NCBI GenBank assembly: GCA_902784785.1
Contig: CACZWF010000024.1
Span: 1-35,857 of the forward strand
Source of the DNA: an uncultured Bacteroidia bacterium
GTDB taxonomy: Bacteria; Bacteroidota; Bacteroidia; Bacteroidales; UBA932
Length of the DNA: 35,857 nucleotides
Direction of reading: 5' to 3'
The notes beneath the pieces are model-generated. The model was not told the origin of the DNA. It saw only the letters and a program-made list of their open reading frames with translations, and ran no database searches. Of this stretch, positions 1-7,567 are shown piece after piece. The first letter of the stretch is position 1. Each line of letters starts with the position of its first letter. Position numbers and translations under genes: made by a program.

Positions 1-118
1 TCAGACGCTTTCTGTGACGGGTTTCCGCAGGCAACTGCACAGAGGCAGAGGCCTAAGCAAAGGAGTTTGGTGATGTTGGTCATATGGTTGATGTAAATTT
101 CTATTTAGTGACGCAAAT

Positions 119-1003
119 TTACTGCTTTTCCTGCAAATGAAAAAGCCCCAGCGCCGGAGGTGCCAGGGCAGGAAGGTTGAGGTTTGGCCCGGATGACCGG
201 GAGTATCCAAATTCTTTTTTATCGAGGGCACCACGGTGGCAGATATTCATGGCACAGTTGTATGTGTCTGCCAGAACGTCGGACTCGGACAGATGATCCA
301 TACTGCGATAGCCCAATTCAATGGGTACAATCGCACTGTAGGTTTTCCGGACTTCTGACAGGTCATCAATTCTGTCGAGGATGGAACTTACATCGTAGAG
401 CTGCTTCATGATCTCCATAAAGCACTCATCCCCATTCTTGTAGAAGGGTATACCGGTAGTGTGGGGGGGCAAATGCGGTGAGTTTGTCGCCCAGCATATC
501 TTTAAGGCTGGGACACTGGACTATTGCCGGAACTCCCATCTGCTTAATAAGCGGGCTCTCAATAGGGAGTGGACCCACTTCACTGTAGTGGATATCCTCA
601 TAGAGTACATCCAGCAGGATCTTGTCAACTGGCCTGCCGGAAGGGTATGTAACAGCATAGCGGTACTCCGCGTGGGATTTAGGGACACCGGTGCGGGAGT
701 TACGCTATATCTCCTTTGCTTCGGTGAAACCGTACTCGTTACCGTATTGCCCCAGGAACTCCCTGATATCCGTTCCCGGAGGACAAACAATGTCCACGTC
801 TATAGAGAGTCGCCTGGAGGTATCCAGGTGCAGCATCAAGGCGGTTCCTCCTTTGAAAACGAAAGGGCAACCGGACCGTACAAGGGATTCCAGCAAAGAA
901 AGGGCACGGATAGCTTTCTCTACAAGTGCGGTGTCTGCGATATTGGGAATTAGACCGCTGGCCTGTTCAATCCACTCCAGGCTCGGCTTTGAGGGTCAAT
1001 CAT
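119..1003 (-). pseudogene. AbiEii/AbiGii-type nucleotidyltransferase toxin, disrupted
   Basis: Remnant of an AbiEii-like toxin, the nucleotidyltransferase partner of AbiE-type (type IV) abortive-infection systems. The coding signal spans the interval but is broken. The ATG at 1003 overlaps the antitoxin stop by 8 nt, yet that frame ends after 17 codons (stop near 952). Family-like sequence (LEWIEQ, then FVFKGGTAL and DVDIV, the GG/GS and metal-binding Asp motifs) resumes in another frame from about 985. A TAG at 705-707 interrupts it after TEAKEI, and the same frame then continues (KILLDVLYED, LGDKLTAFAP). A C7 run at 463-469 shifts the frame again before HTTGIPFYK and MEIMKQLYDV. With six C the reading would be continuous. 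After CHRGALDKKEFGY (~200) the C-terminus no longer looks family-like. Three lesions make it almost certainly inactive, unless the assembly is wrong. Confidence 0.82.
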
Positions 1004-1736
1004 GGCTCTGAGGGTTTATACGGTTAAGGATATGCTGTATCTTTTCTTCGCAGTAGCGGCGACGGGCATAGCGGATTAGCCTGCTGCGGGAAATGCTGAA
1101 ATCGGAAAAAGCTTCCTGGTAGATGCGTGTAAGTTCGCTTCCCTGCAGGAACTCAAATTCGGGGTTAATTACAATATCGACCAGTAGTTTCTCTGCAGTG
1201 GGAATCGGAAACCCTTCAAACGTGTCGAGGGGGGCTTCCGTTGTGAGCGTATGAAGGATAATGGTGTCTTTGGTGCTCCCGAACTTGATGAATTCCTCCC
1301 GGGTGGGGTTCGGCAGCACGAACATATTCGGATACTTCTCTCGGATTGCATCCGGGAAAGATTGCTCCAGAAGGCGCTCCACATCAACAATAATCATTTT
1401 GATATTGGGTACATGGAGCATGAAAGGGATGACGCTGGCTGCATCCCAAATGCAGAAATCAGCCAAGGGATAGCGCTTCTTCAGATACTGGGCCATCTCC
1501 TTGGTTTCAGGCTTCAGGGTCAGTTGAAGGCGTGGTTTTGCATTTTCACTCAACTGATATTCTCCCCACCCAGATTTGACAAGCCGGCCGGATGAGATCA
1601 GGCGTTCCAGTTGCGTCTGAATCCCAGCACCAACCGGCGTGCCTATGCTTTCCAGCCACGCAACCAGGTCCTTCCTTCTGAAAGGCCCCCGCTGTTGCGC
1701 TGCATACTGGACAATATAATCTGTAGTCGTCATCAT
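996..1736 (-). CDS. AbiEi / DUF6577-like antitoxin-repressor
   Basis: Likely antitoxin and autorepressor of the AbiE-type module whose toxin follows directly. The N-terminal ~65 residues look like a winged helix (RKDLVAWLES, then a LERLISSGRLVKSGWGEYQLS wing). The rest (residues ~75-246) is the mixed domain seen in this family, with LPNPTREEF and FPIPTAEKLLVDI. The start is ATG at 1736 (a second ATG at 1733 is equally possible). The stop overlaps the toxin's ATG (ATGATTGA), the usual coupling in such operons. An imperfect palindrome lies over its promoter, consistent with autoregulation. The gene appears intact, so it may survive as an orphan antitoxin. The family assignment is by resemblance and context; the DNA-binding role is inferred. 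Confidence 0.75.
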   Translation of the reverse strand: MMTTTDYIVQYAAQQRGPFRRKDLVAWLESIGTPVGAGIQTQLERLISSGRLVKSGWGEYQLSENAKPRLQLTLKPETKEMAQYLKKRYPLADFCIWDAASVIPFMLHVPNIKMIIVDVERLLEQSFPDAIREKYPNMFVLPNPTREEFIKFGSTKDTIILHTLTTEAPLDTFEGFPIPTAEKLLVDIVINPEFEFLQGSELTRIYQEAFSDFSISRSRLIRYARRRYCEEKIQHILNRINPQSHD

Positions 1737-1752
1737 CCTCTAGTTTACGCTA

Positions 1753-1796
1753 CAAAAGTAATACATTTTTGGCAAGAAACAAACTTTTCCTGCCAA
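1753..1796 (-). promoter_or_regulatory. Antitoxin promoter with overlapping imperfect palindrome
   Basis: On the minus strand a -33 TTTG (1780-1783) is followed after 19 nt by the -7 box TACTTTTG (1753-1760), an exact Bacteroidetes primary-sigma promoter 17 nt before the ATG at 1736. The imperfect inverted repeat TTGGCA(A/G)GAAA at 1769-1796 is centred on the -33, a natural autorepressor operator. Confidence 0.68.
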
Positions 1797-1822
1797 TTTT
1801 GTATAACTTTTATTGAGCAGGA

Positions 1823-1957
1823 TTATTTCTCCATCTCCTGCTCGAAGAGCTTCATGGCATCGGCCTTGGTTTTCTCGGCAATCTCGATATAAGGCTTCAT
1901 AGTCTGGTAGTCGGAGTGGCCGGTCCACTTCATCACCACCTGGGGCGGAATGCCGCC
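1823..1957 (-). pseudogene. C-terminal remnant of a tyrosine recombinase (integrase)
   Basis: An open frame of 44 codons, ending in TAA at 1823-1825, reads GGIPPQVVMKWTGHSDYQ and then TMKPYIEIAEKTKADAMK. This is the end of the Bacteroidetes transposon/phage integrase catalytic domain: the GH of the active-site box and the presumed nucleophile Tyr in MKPY. Nothing of the rest of the recombinase is present, and there is no start codon. It begins directly after the Fic stop codon and in the same frame, so a recombination junction lies at about 1957/1958. It is a relic of the mobile element that probably delivered the neighbouring genes. Confidence 0.78.
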
Positions 1958-3004
1958 CTACTTCTTAACGTAGGCCGTAGCACGCCCGACACCGACCTTA
2001 TCGATAAATCCACTGGCCACAAGTTCTGCCAGGGTTCGCTCGATGGTGGTCACGCTGATATCCGGGCAGGCCTGGGCAATATCCTTCTTCGAAATCTTGC
2101 CCGGGGTCTTCTCGATAAGATCCTTGATCCGGTCAGCTTTGGACATTTTCCTGTGGCACAGGTGCTCCACCCGGTCTTCAAATTCATTGTAGGCCTTGAC
2201 GACAACGCTGAGCATATATTTGAGGAAAGGAAGGTAGTCGTTGCCGTTTTCGTGCCAGTTCTGGGAGCTGGCCTGCAGGGCTTCATAATAAGAATCCTTG
2301 CTCTTTTCGATTAGCATCTCGATACTGATGTATTTACCCACGATAAACCCTGCACGGTACAGTAGCAGGAGCGTCAGGAGCCGGCTCATGCGGCCGTTCC
2401 CGTCGTTGAACGGGTGGATGCAGAGGAAGTCCAGGATAAATAACGGCATCAGCAGAAGCGGGTCATAGGTACCGGCTTCTATAGCCTCATTGAATCGCGT
2501 GCAGAGATTCAGCATGGCATCGGCCGTTTGGAAGGCCGGTACTGGACGGAATCTTACAGTCTCGGTACCATCAGCATGCTTTTCAGCGATGATGTTGTCC
2601 GAATTTTTATACACGCCGCCCACTGCGCTGCTGCTGAAGGAATAGAGATCCCGGTGCAGCTGCAGGATGTTATTGGGACGCGGCGCGATGTACTCGTAGG
2701 ATTCGTGGATGGTTGCCAGAACGTCGCGATAGCCGGAGATTTCCTCTTCATTGCGGTTACGGGGCTTTACTTTTTCCTGGACGAGGGCATTCAGACGCTC
2801 GTCAGTAGTATAGATTCCTTCTATGCGGTTGGATGCTCCTGTACTTTGGATTTTGGCTACCTCAAGCAAGGCGGTGAGGACATCAGCCTCGGCCTCGATG
2901 AAAAGTTCCTGTCGGCCCCTGCATTCATGCAGGCGCGTGAGAATACTGACCACTTCTGGAGTAAGAAGGTCTTTGGGACGGTTTATGAAGTCAAACTCGT
3001 GCAT
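1958..3004 (-). CDS. Fic family protein (AMP transferase-like) with C-terminal winged helix
   Basis: A 348-residue Fic/DOC protein. The catalytic loop HPFNDGNGRMSR (residues ~197-208) matches HPFx(D/E)GNGRxxR completely, so AMP transfer from ATP to a protein hydroxyl is expected. Near the N-terminus the sequence SNRIEG (residues ~58-63) fits the inhibitory (S/T)xxxE(G/N) motif of class II Fic proteins, whose Glu blocks ATP binding until relieved. The final ~60 residues (KADRIKDLIE to VGRATAYVKK) look like a winged-helix DNA-binding domain, common in long Fic proteins. The start is ATG at 3004, 21 nt below a TATCTTTG box. The gene is monocistronic and appears intact although its surroundings are eroded. 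The target protein is unknown. Confidence 0.88.
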   Translation of the reverse strand: MHEFDFINRPKDLLTPEVVSILTRLHECRGRQELFIEAEADVLTALLEVAKIQSTGASNRIEGIYTTDERLNALVQEKVKPRNRNEEEISGYRDVLATIHESYEYIAPRPNNILQLHRDLYSFSSSAVGGVYKNSDNIIAEKHADGTETVRFRPVPAFQTADAMLNLCTRFNEAIEAGTYDPLLLMPLFILDFLCIHPFNDGNGRMSRLLTLLLLYRAGFIVGKYISIEMLIEKSKDSYYEALQASSQNWHENGNDYLPFLKYMLSVVVKAYNEFEDRVEHLCHRKMSKADRIKDLIEKTPGKISKKDIAQACPDISVTTIERTLAELVASGFIDKVGVGRATAYVKK

Positions 3005-3024
3005 AACACTTCGTTATTTCTTTG

Positions 3025-3057
3025 CAAAGATAGCGTTTTTCTGCCTCATTTTACAAT
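3025..3057 (-). promoter_or_regulatory. fic promoter
   Basis: The -7 box TATCTTTG (plus-strand 3025-3032) has an ATTG -33-like element at 3054-3057, spacer 21 nt. The ATG lies 20 nt downstream. One half-site of the adjacent nested palindrome falls in the spacer. Confidence 0.6.
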
Positions 3058-3109
3058 TATCTGCATCAAATTTGACGAAATGATGCAGAAAAACTCCGTG
3101 ATGAGGCAG
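3041..3109. promoter_or_regulatory. Nested palindrome of four CTGCnTCA half-sites upstream of fic
   Basis: CTGCCTCA (3041-3048) and CTGCATCA (3061-3068) are followed by their exact complements TGATGCAG (3081-3088) and TGAGGCAG (3102-3109). The inner pair and the outer pair each match perfectly, and start-to-start spacings are 20, 20 and 21 bp, about two helical turns. The array overlaps and extends upstream of the fic promoter. Probably a multi-dimer operator; the regulator may be the Fic protein's own C-terminal winged helix (inference). Confidence 0.65.
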
Positions 3110-3211
3110 ATTAGCGGACAAAAACGTGATGATATGCTCCACGAAACGGATTCGATTTTGTAGGAGCATGTGCCGAGTGCAGCCCGGCACTGCTGTCTTT
3201 CAGCGATTCGC

Positions 3212-4450
3212 CTAGTTCGCGGCGCTTCCGATGCGGCCGGTGTATTTGTCGGCATCGGAGGTGTCGAAGGGTTGGGCGAAGAAGGCTTTAGCGGCCTTTT
3301 TGAGCTCTTCCTTCCAGGGTTGAGGGCCCTCTGCGCGTTGAACTACCCAGAGTTTCAGTTGTTTCTTGTGCCAGTTGATATCGCAGGAGGTACCCCAGGC
3401 ACCGCCGTGCCCAAACCAGGCATCCTCGTTGTCTTTCTTGGGGGCGTACAAGCCTAGGGAGTAACCGTCCATCTCCTCCGGACGGGTGGACTGAGCCAGG
3501 ATGGATTTCACCGTCTCTTCTTTCAGAATACGGACGCCGTTGTCGCCCACACCGAGGTTCATCAGCATCTTGTAGAACTTCAACTGGTCGTTGGCCGTTG
3601 TCCACAGCCCGGCGCCAGCCGAAGCAAACACGTGGGAATCGTTGTACGGACGCTGCTCCCATTCCATTTCCTCCCGCCATTCGGCAGGGGCGTTCTCTTT
3701 GTAAGTATAGAGCTCGATTTTGGTGCGCAAAAGTTTGTCGCTGGGCCAGAACCAAGTCGATTTCATCCCCAGCGGATCCAGTACGGTTTGTTTGAGATAT
3801 TGCTCCCATTTCATTCCCGTGATGACTTCGACGATGGCCGCTCCGATATCGATACCCGTGTTGGAATACCGTATGCCGGTTCCGGGCTCGAACAACAGGG
3901 GAGAAGCGGCGGCGATGGAGGCTACCTGACGGATGGGGGCTCCGCCGGACCATCCTCCGCCTCGCACGTCACGGCGTTTGGCGCTGATCTCAAACGGGAA
4001 ACCGCCCGTGTGGTTGAGGACCATGCGTACGGTCAGGACATTTTTGGCCTTATGCAATACGATAACGCTGTCATTTTTTTCGACCCGAACCCACAAATCT
4101 TTGAATTCCGGAAGGTATTTCGATACGGGATCATCTAGCGATAATTTGCCCTCTTCGACCAGTTTGGCAATCGTCACGCCGCAGAATCCTTTGGTCTGCG
4201 AGCATTGCATAAAGACATTGTCCATCTTGATGGGACGTTTGGCGGCCACATCGGCATACCCGATACAGCAGGTTTCTTGCACGCCGTCTTTGTAGAAAAC
4301 ACTGATGGCTCCGGGCAATTCACCCCGGTCCACATAGGGCTGCAAAACCTCTTTGGCAAACTGGGTCTTGGAATCGACGACTTTCTTTTGGGCCACTGCC
4401 GTCAGGCTGAAACTCGCCAGCAACAGGATTACGACTGCAAATCTTTTCAT
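3212..4450 (-). CDS. Secreted serine hydrolase, beta-lactamase/PBP fold
   Basis: A 412-residue exported protein of the beta-lactamase superfamily (serine hydrolase/esterase type). The signal peptide covers residues 1-20 (hydrophobic core VVILLLASFSL, cleavage after AVA). The catalytic SxxK is SQTK in QCSQTKGFCG (residues ~83-92), the second-motif Tyr is in YSNTG (~195), and the third motif is HGG in WFGHGGAWG (~345). These fit a penicillin-binding-protein-like esterase or peptidase better than a true resistance lactamase. Start ATG 4450. It is transcribed alone and divergently from the CapA-like gene. The substrate cannot be told from sequence. Confidence 0.85.
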   Translation of the reverse strand: MKRFAVVILLLASFSLTAVAQKKVVDSKTQFAKEVLQPYVDRGELPGAISVFYKDGVQETCCIGYADVAAKRPIKMDNVFMQCSQTKGFCGVTIAKLVEEGKLSLDDPVSKYLPEFKDLWVRVEKNDSVIVLHKAKNVLTVRMVLNHTGGFPFEISAKRRDVRGGGWSGGAPIRQVASIAAASPLLFEPGTGIRYSNTGIDIGAAIVEVITGMKWEQYLKQTVLDPLGMKSTWFWPSDKLLRTKIELYTYKENAPAEWREEMEWEQRPYNDSHVFASAGAGLWTTANDQLKFYKMLMNLGVGDNGVRILKEETVKSILAQSTRPEEMDGYSLGLYAPKKDNEDAWFGHGGAWGTSCDINWHKKQLKLWVVQRAEGPQPWKEELKKAAKAFFAQPFDTSDADKYTGRIGSAAN

Positions 4451-4478
4451 GGTATTTCAATTCTATATGATCAATGTA

Positions 4479-4486
4479 CAAAAATA
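4479..4486 (-). promoter_or_regulatory. -7 box of the serine hydrolase gene
   Basis: TATTTTTG on the minus strand matches TAnnTTTG, 28 nt before the ATG at 4450, in the 97-bp AT-rich gap between divergent genes. Confidence 0.5.
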
Positions 4487-4547
4487 CATAAATTACATAA
4501 AAATCCATCAAGATTTTCTTATATTTACCCCAGAAAAACATTCATCT

Positions 4548-5651
4548 ATGTCTATCGGCAGGCGGCGGCTTTTATGGATTCTTCTGGGGACGGTGGGAAT
4601 ATCGGTCCTGGTGTTGTGTGCTATCTGCTGGGCGAACTGGGAGAAGAGGACGTCGCAGGCTGCGCAGATGGAGGATGCGGGACCGTCCGTGGATACGGCA
4701 ACCGTCTGGGTCGTGGGAGATATCATCAGCCATTGGGCGGTTCAGAAAAGTGCGGAACGCTATGGATACAGTACATTTTTCAAATATGTAGAGAAAGATT
4801 TGGCTGGGGCGGATGTCGCCATAGGCAATATGGAATTTCCACTGGCCGGTCCGCCTTATACGGGTTATCCCTTTTTCTCGGGCTCGGATCAATTTGCCCG
4901 GTACCTCCGGGATGTGGGTTTCGATGTGCTGCTTACGGCCAACAATCACATGCTGGACAAAGGTTCGGAGGGGCTGCAGCGTACTATCAGCGCGCTGGAA
5001 AGGATGCAAATATCTTACACCGGTATCGCTGCGGATGCCAAGGCCGACACGCTGAAAAATCCGCTTTTCGTTCCGGTGAAAGGTGTTACCCTCGCTCTCG
5101 TCAATTTCACGTACGGCACCAATTGTGCGGCGGACTCCCGCTGGCCCAAAGTCTTGCGTCTGAACCGAAAAGCCCTGACTCCGGTACTCCGGCGAGCGCG
5201 GGAAGGGGCGGATTTCGTACTGGTTTTCCCGCATTGGGGAGAAGAGTACCGGTTGCGTCACAATGACAGGCAGGAAGAGATGGCCCGCTGGTTGGTGGAG
5301 CAGGGGGCTGATGCCATTATCGGGGGACATCCGCACGTCGTGCAGGATTATCAGGAGATAGACGGCGTTCCCGTTATCTATTCCCTCGGTAATGCCCTGT
5401 CCAACCAAAACGACCTGCCGGCGCGCCTGGAAGCCGCCGCGACCTTCAAAATTGTCATTCCCGAAGGTGAGAAACCTCAGTTGCTGAAGCCTTCCTTTAC
5501 CTATTTCTGGTGTACCAAGCCCGGAATGGTAGAAGACTCTTATGCCGTCGTACCGGTGACGCTCCCTGCCGACTGCTGGCGCGTTCCGAAGGACTATGAA
5601 AACATGCTGAAAACCTATACGGGCCAGAAGGAAGGTGGATTTTTGCCGTAA
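4548..5651 (+). CDS. CapA-like metallophosphatase-fold protein, membrane-anchored
   Basis: A 367-residue member of the CapA / poly-gamma-glutamate synthesis protein family (metallophosphatase-like fold). The N-terminus has an RRR motif and one hydrophobic anchor (residues ~7-28). The family motifs follow in order: VGDIIS (~55), NMEFPLAG (~85), LTANNHMLD (~125), FPHWGEEY (~225) and IGGHPHVVQDYQ (~260), which carry the expected metal-binding Asp, Asn and His residues. The start is ATG 4548; reading further upstream would run through the AT-rich promoter gap. pgeF begins 11 nt downstream, so the two are probably cotranscribed. Members are reported both in capsule synthesis and as general surface enzymes; the role here is unknown. 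Confidence 0.83.
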   Translation: MSIGRRRLLWILLGTVGISVLVLCAICWANWEKRTSQAAQMEDAGPSVDTATVWVVGDIISHWAVQKSAERYGYSTFFKYVEKDLAGADVAIGNMEFPLAGPPYTGYPFFSGSDQFARYLRDVGFDVLLTANNHMLDKGSEGLQRTISALERMQISYTGIAADAKADTLKNPLFVPVKGVTLALVNFTYGTNCAADSRWPKVLRLNRKALTPVLRRAREGADFVLVFPHWGEEYRLRHNDRQEEMARWLVEQGADAIIGGHPHVVQDYQEIDGVPVIYSLGNALSNQNDLPARLEAAATFKIVIPEGEKPQLLKPSFTYFWCTKPGMVEDSYAVVPVTLPADCWRVPKDYENMLKTYTGQKEGGFLP

Positions 5652-5662
5652 GACCTATCGTT

Positions 5663-6340
5663 ATGTCTGATGATTTGTTGAAATACGACCTGGGTCCCGG
5701 GGTGGAGGCGTTCTCGACGAGAAGGGATGCCGTATTGCCCTATCCTGTCATTCAGGGACATCAGGTACACGATTGCAAGGTGGCACTCATCGACCGGCCC
5801 GGTATGACGCGGGAGGATTTGGAGGGCTATGATGCGTTTATCACGGCGCTGCCCGGCGTGGCCATCGGAGCGCGGACGGCGGACTGCATCCCCGTGTTGC
5901 TGTACGACCCGGTTCGGCGAGTGGTAGCGGCCGTTCACGCCGGTTGGAAGGGGACGGTGCTGCATATCTCGCAAAAGACCATCGCCGTGATGGCGGAGCG
6001 GTTCGGGTGTAAGGCGGAGGACCTGCGGGCGGTCATCGGACCGGGCATCGGTCCTGAGAGTTTCCAAGTGGGGGAAGAGGTGGTCGCTCATTTCAAGGAG
6101 GCCGGTTTCCCGATGGATCGGATTTGGGCTTTTCGTGGGGAGGGGGACGGCTCTCCGATGTCCGGGGGGCATCACATTGACCTTTCCCAAGCGAACCGAT
6201 GGCTCCTACAAGAGGCAGGAATTCCGACCTCGAATATTCAGGTGATAGGTATAGATACCTATACGGATACATCCTTCTTTTCTGCCCGCCGCGAGGGCCT
6301 GCAATGCGGGCGCATCATCAACGCCATCCGCTTGGTGTGA
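5663..6340 (+). CDS. pgeF: Peptidoglycan editing factor PgeF (YfiH/YlmD, laccase-domain family)
   Basis: A 225-residue protein of the YfiH family, which acts on purine nucleosides and on misincorporated amino acids in cell-wall precursors. The three zinc ligands are visible: His of GHQVH (~residue 35), Cys of RTADCIPVLL (~75) and His of VHAGWKGT (~92). The conserved GPGIGPESFQVGEEV and the C-terminal FFSARREG are present. The usual CTY before that motif is DTY here, a change outside the metal site. It follows the CapA-like gene by 11 nt. Confidence 0.88.
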   Translation: MSDDLLKYDLGPGVEAFSTRRDAVLPYPVIQGHQVHDCKVALIDRPGMTREDLEGYDAFITALPGVAIGARTADCIPVLLYDPVRRVVAAVHAGWKGTVLHISQKTIAVMAERFGCKAEDLRAVIGPGIGPESFQVGEEVVAHFKEAGFPMDRIWAFRGEGDGSPMSGGHHIDLSQANRWLLQEAGIPTSNIQVIGIDTYTDTSFFSARREGLQCGRIINAIRLV

Positions 6341-6360
6341 CGCTTTCTGACGGTGCTGGG

Positions 6361-6392
6361 TTTGCTCTTTCGTTGAAAAATGCTTACCTTTG
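6361..6392 (+). promoter_or_regulatory. Promoter of the small lipoprotein gene
   Basis: TTTG (6361-6364), a 20-nt spacer and TACCTTTG (6385-6392) match the Bacteroidetes consensus exactly, 38 nt before the ATG at 6431. Confidence 0.65.
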
Positions 6393-6430
6393 CGTTCCGA
6401 TTCGGATAGAACCATTAAAGTATAATTGTT

Positions 6431-6859
6431 ATGAAAAAATTAGTTGTTTTCCTTTCTTTGGCGTTGCTGATGAGCGTCGCGTTCTTTTCATCTTGTACGA
6501 AAGAGTATACGCAGAAGTACAAATTGGAAGTCTTTATTGAAAATGGCAAAGAAAACGATTCTCCGCAAGAGCAAGCGGCCGCTGAAGCTTTTTCCAACTA
6601 TATCAAAACGAAAGCCTGCCCCTGTGATGAAGAAGTAACCATCGTCGGAAAAGACCGGGCGGATTGTTTCCGTATTCTTCAGGAGCGCGTCAATATCTAT
6701 GCCGCCCAATTCAAAACGGAAGAATTGGAAAAAATCTGCAAAGATGTGAGTTGCCCTTCCACGACCCTGCGGTACGGTTGCCGAGTCTATAAGAACGATG
6801 ATTCCACGCAAGGTTACGAGTGGGCTGCCAAGTGGGATTACCATTATGCCGCAGAATAG
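6431..6859 (+). CDS. Small lipoprotein of unknown function
   Basis: A 142-residue predicted lipoprotein: MKKL start, hydrophobic segment (residues 4-19) and lipobox SSC with Cys at ~22. The mature part is charged and contains five more Cys (KACPCDEE, DCFR, KICKDVSCPST, RYGCRVY), suggesting disulfides in the periplasm or at the cell surface. No family recognised. It is expressed alone, with its own promoter and an intrinsic terminator 21 nt downstream. Confidence 0.75.
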   Translation: MKKLVVFLSLALLMSVAFFSSCTKEYTQKYKLEVFIENGKENDSPQEQAAAEAFSNYIKTKACPCDEEVTIVGKDRADCFRILQERVNIYAAQFKTEELEKICKDVSCPSTTLRYGCRVYKNDDSTQGYEWAAKWDYHYAAE

Positions 6860-6880
6860 TCAAGCATAAACTGCTGAATG

Positions 6881-6912
6881 AACGCCAGGCCGTTTTGGTT
6901 CTGGCGTTTTTT
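6881..6912 (+). terminator. Rho-independent terminator
   Basis: AACGCCAG (6881-6888) pairs with CTGGCGTT (6901-6908) and runs into a T tract (6907-6912). It ends the lipoprotein transcript and lies just before the -7 box of the next gene. Confidence 0.8.
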
Positions 6913-6915
6913 ATT

Positions 6916-6923
6916 TATATTTG
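6916..6923 (+). promoter_or_regulatory. -7 box four bases from a start codon (probable leaderless mRNA)
   Basis: TATATTTG ends only 4 nt before the ATG at 6928, so transcription should start at or next to the start codon. Confidence 0.6.
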
Positions 6924-6927
6924 CAGT

Positions 6928-7224
6928 ATGAATGTCAAAATCACGGCAGTAAGGCAGACCATTTACGAGGATCTGATGGCGCGGTATGAGAATCCGATAC
7001 TCCATACCTGCGATTTGCGGGTGGGCCAGACTTGGATTTCCCGGGACGGCGAATGTCCCGAGGGCTTCTGCCCTTCGGCCTGGGATTCGTTGCGGCCTTT
7101 CGTCGAGTCGCTGGCGCGCGGGGAAGGCAATTTCTATGACGGCTGGATGAAAAATCCGTTGTCTGCGATGATCAGTTGCAACGACGGTTTCCGCCCGATG
7201 AGTTTTTATCTCGAAACAATTTAA
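6928..7224 (+). CDS. TIGR04076-like small protein
   Basis: A 98-residue cytoplasmic protein resembling the TIGR04076 family of unknown function: N-terminal MNVKITAVRQTIYEDL, the central region with C-(x)-DLRVGQTW and CPEGFCPSAWDSLRPFV, and a C-terminal MISCNDGFRPMSFYLE. The Cys positions (CD, CP, CP, SCNDG) are the pattern I associate with the family. The ATG at 6928 is chosen because the -7 box is immediately upstream and reading further would cross the preceding terminator. Confidence 0.72.
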   Translation: MNVKITAVRQTIYEDLMARYENPILHTCDLRVGQTWISRDGECPEGFCPSAWDSLRPFVESLARGEGNFYDGWMKNPLSAMISCNDGFRPMSFYLETI

Positions 7225-7288
7225 CTTTCAGGTAAATTACGCGTCCAATACCTGTTATTAACTTAAAACGGCGAACACCGCTTTGTCT

Positions 7289-7567
7289 ATGAAACGCAAC
7301 ATTCTGTTAGGGGTCCTTCTTGCAACGATTCTTTTCGCTTGCGAAAAACACGAACCTTATCCCAATCAACTTCAATCCGACTTCCGGCCCACGGGTGAGA
7401 AGCACATAAGTGAACCGGATGAAGACGACCCGTACAGTCAGGAGGAACCCTCCCAAGAAGACGGACCGTCGTCGGGCGGTGATTCTCCAACCACTCCCTC
7501 CGAACCTACTGAAAATCCTTCACAAAATCCCCCGGAGAATCCTTCAGGGGATCCTCAAGGCGCCTGA
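7289..7567 (+). CDS. Short Pro/Glu/Ser-rich lipoprotein
   Basis: A 92-residue predicted lipoprotein. MKRN, a hydrophobic stretch and lipobox LFAC (Cys ~18) are followed by a low-complexity acidic and proline-rich tail (EPDEDDPYSQEEPSQEDG, then repeated PSEP/NPSQNPPENPSG units). There is no folded domain, so it may be a surface tether or spacer. The upstream in-frame ATG at 7283 gives MSMKRN and is less likely. The last 13 nt overlap the 3' end of the convergent LytTR gene. Coding status rests on the signal peptide and an open frame only. Confidence 0.55.
   Translation: MKRNILLGVLLATILFACEKHEPYPNQLQSDFRPTGEKHISEPDEDDPYSQEEPSQEDGPSSGGDSPTTPSEPTENPSQNPPENPSGDPQGA

Noticed and set aside
1-118. 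Possible extension of the AbiEii remnant or another gene end
   Set aside because: No motif could be followed beyond the stop at 119-121 in any frame; nothing claimed here.
2528-3163. 211-codon plus-strand frame over the fic 5' region
   Set aside because: Antisense to clear Fic coding sequence and to the promoter palindromes; no recognisable motif.
3212-4450. Beta-lactam resistance gene
   Set aside because: Motifs fit the broad serine hydrolase/esterase group (YSN, HGG rather than KTG); no basis for a resistance claim.
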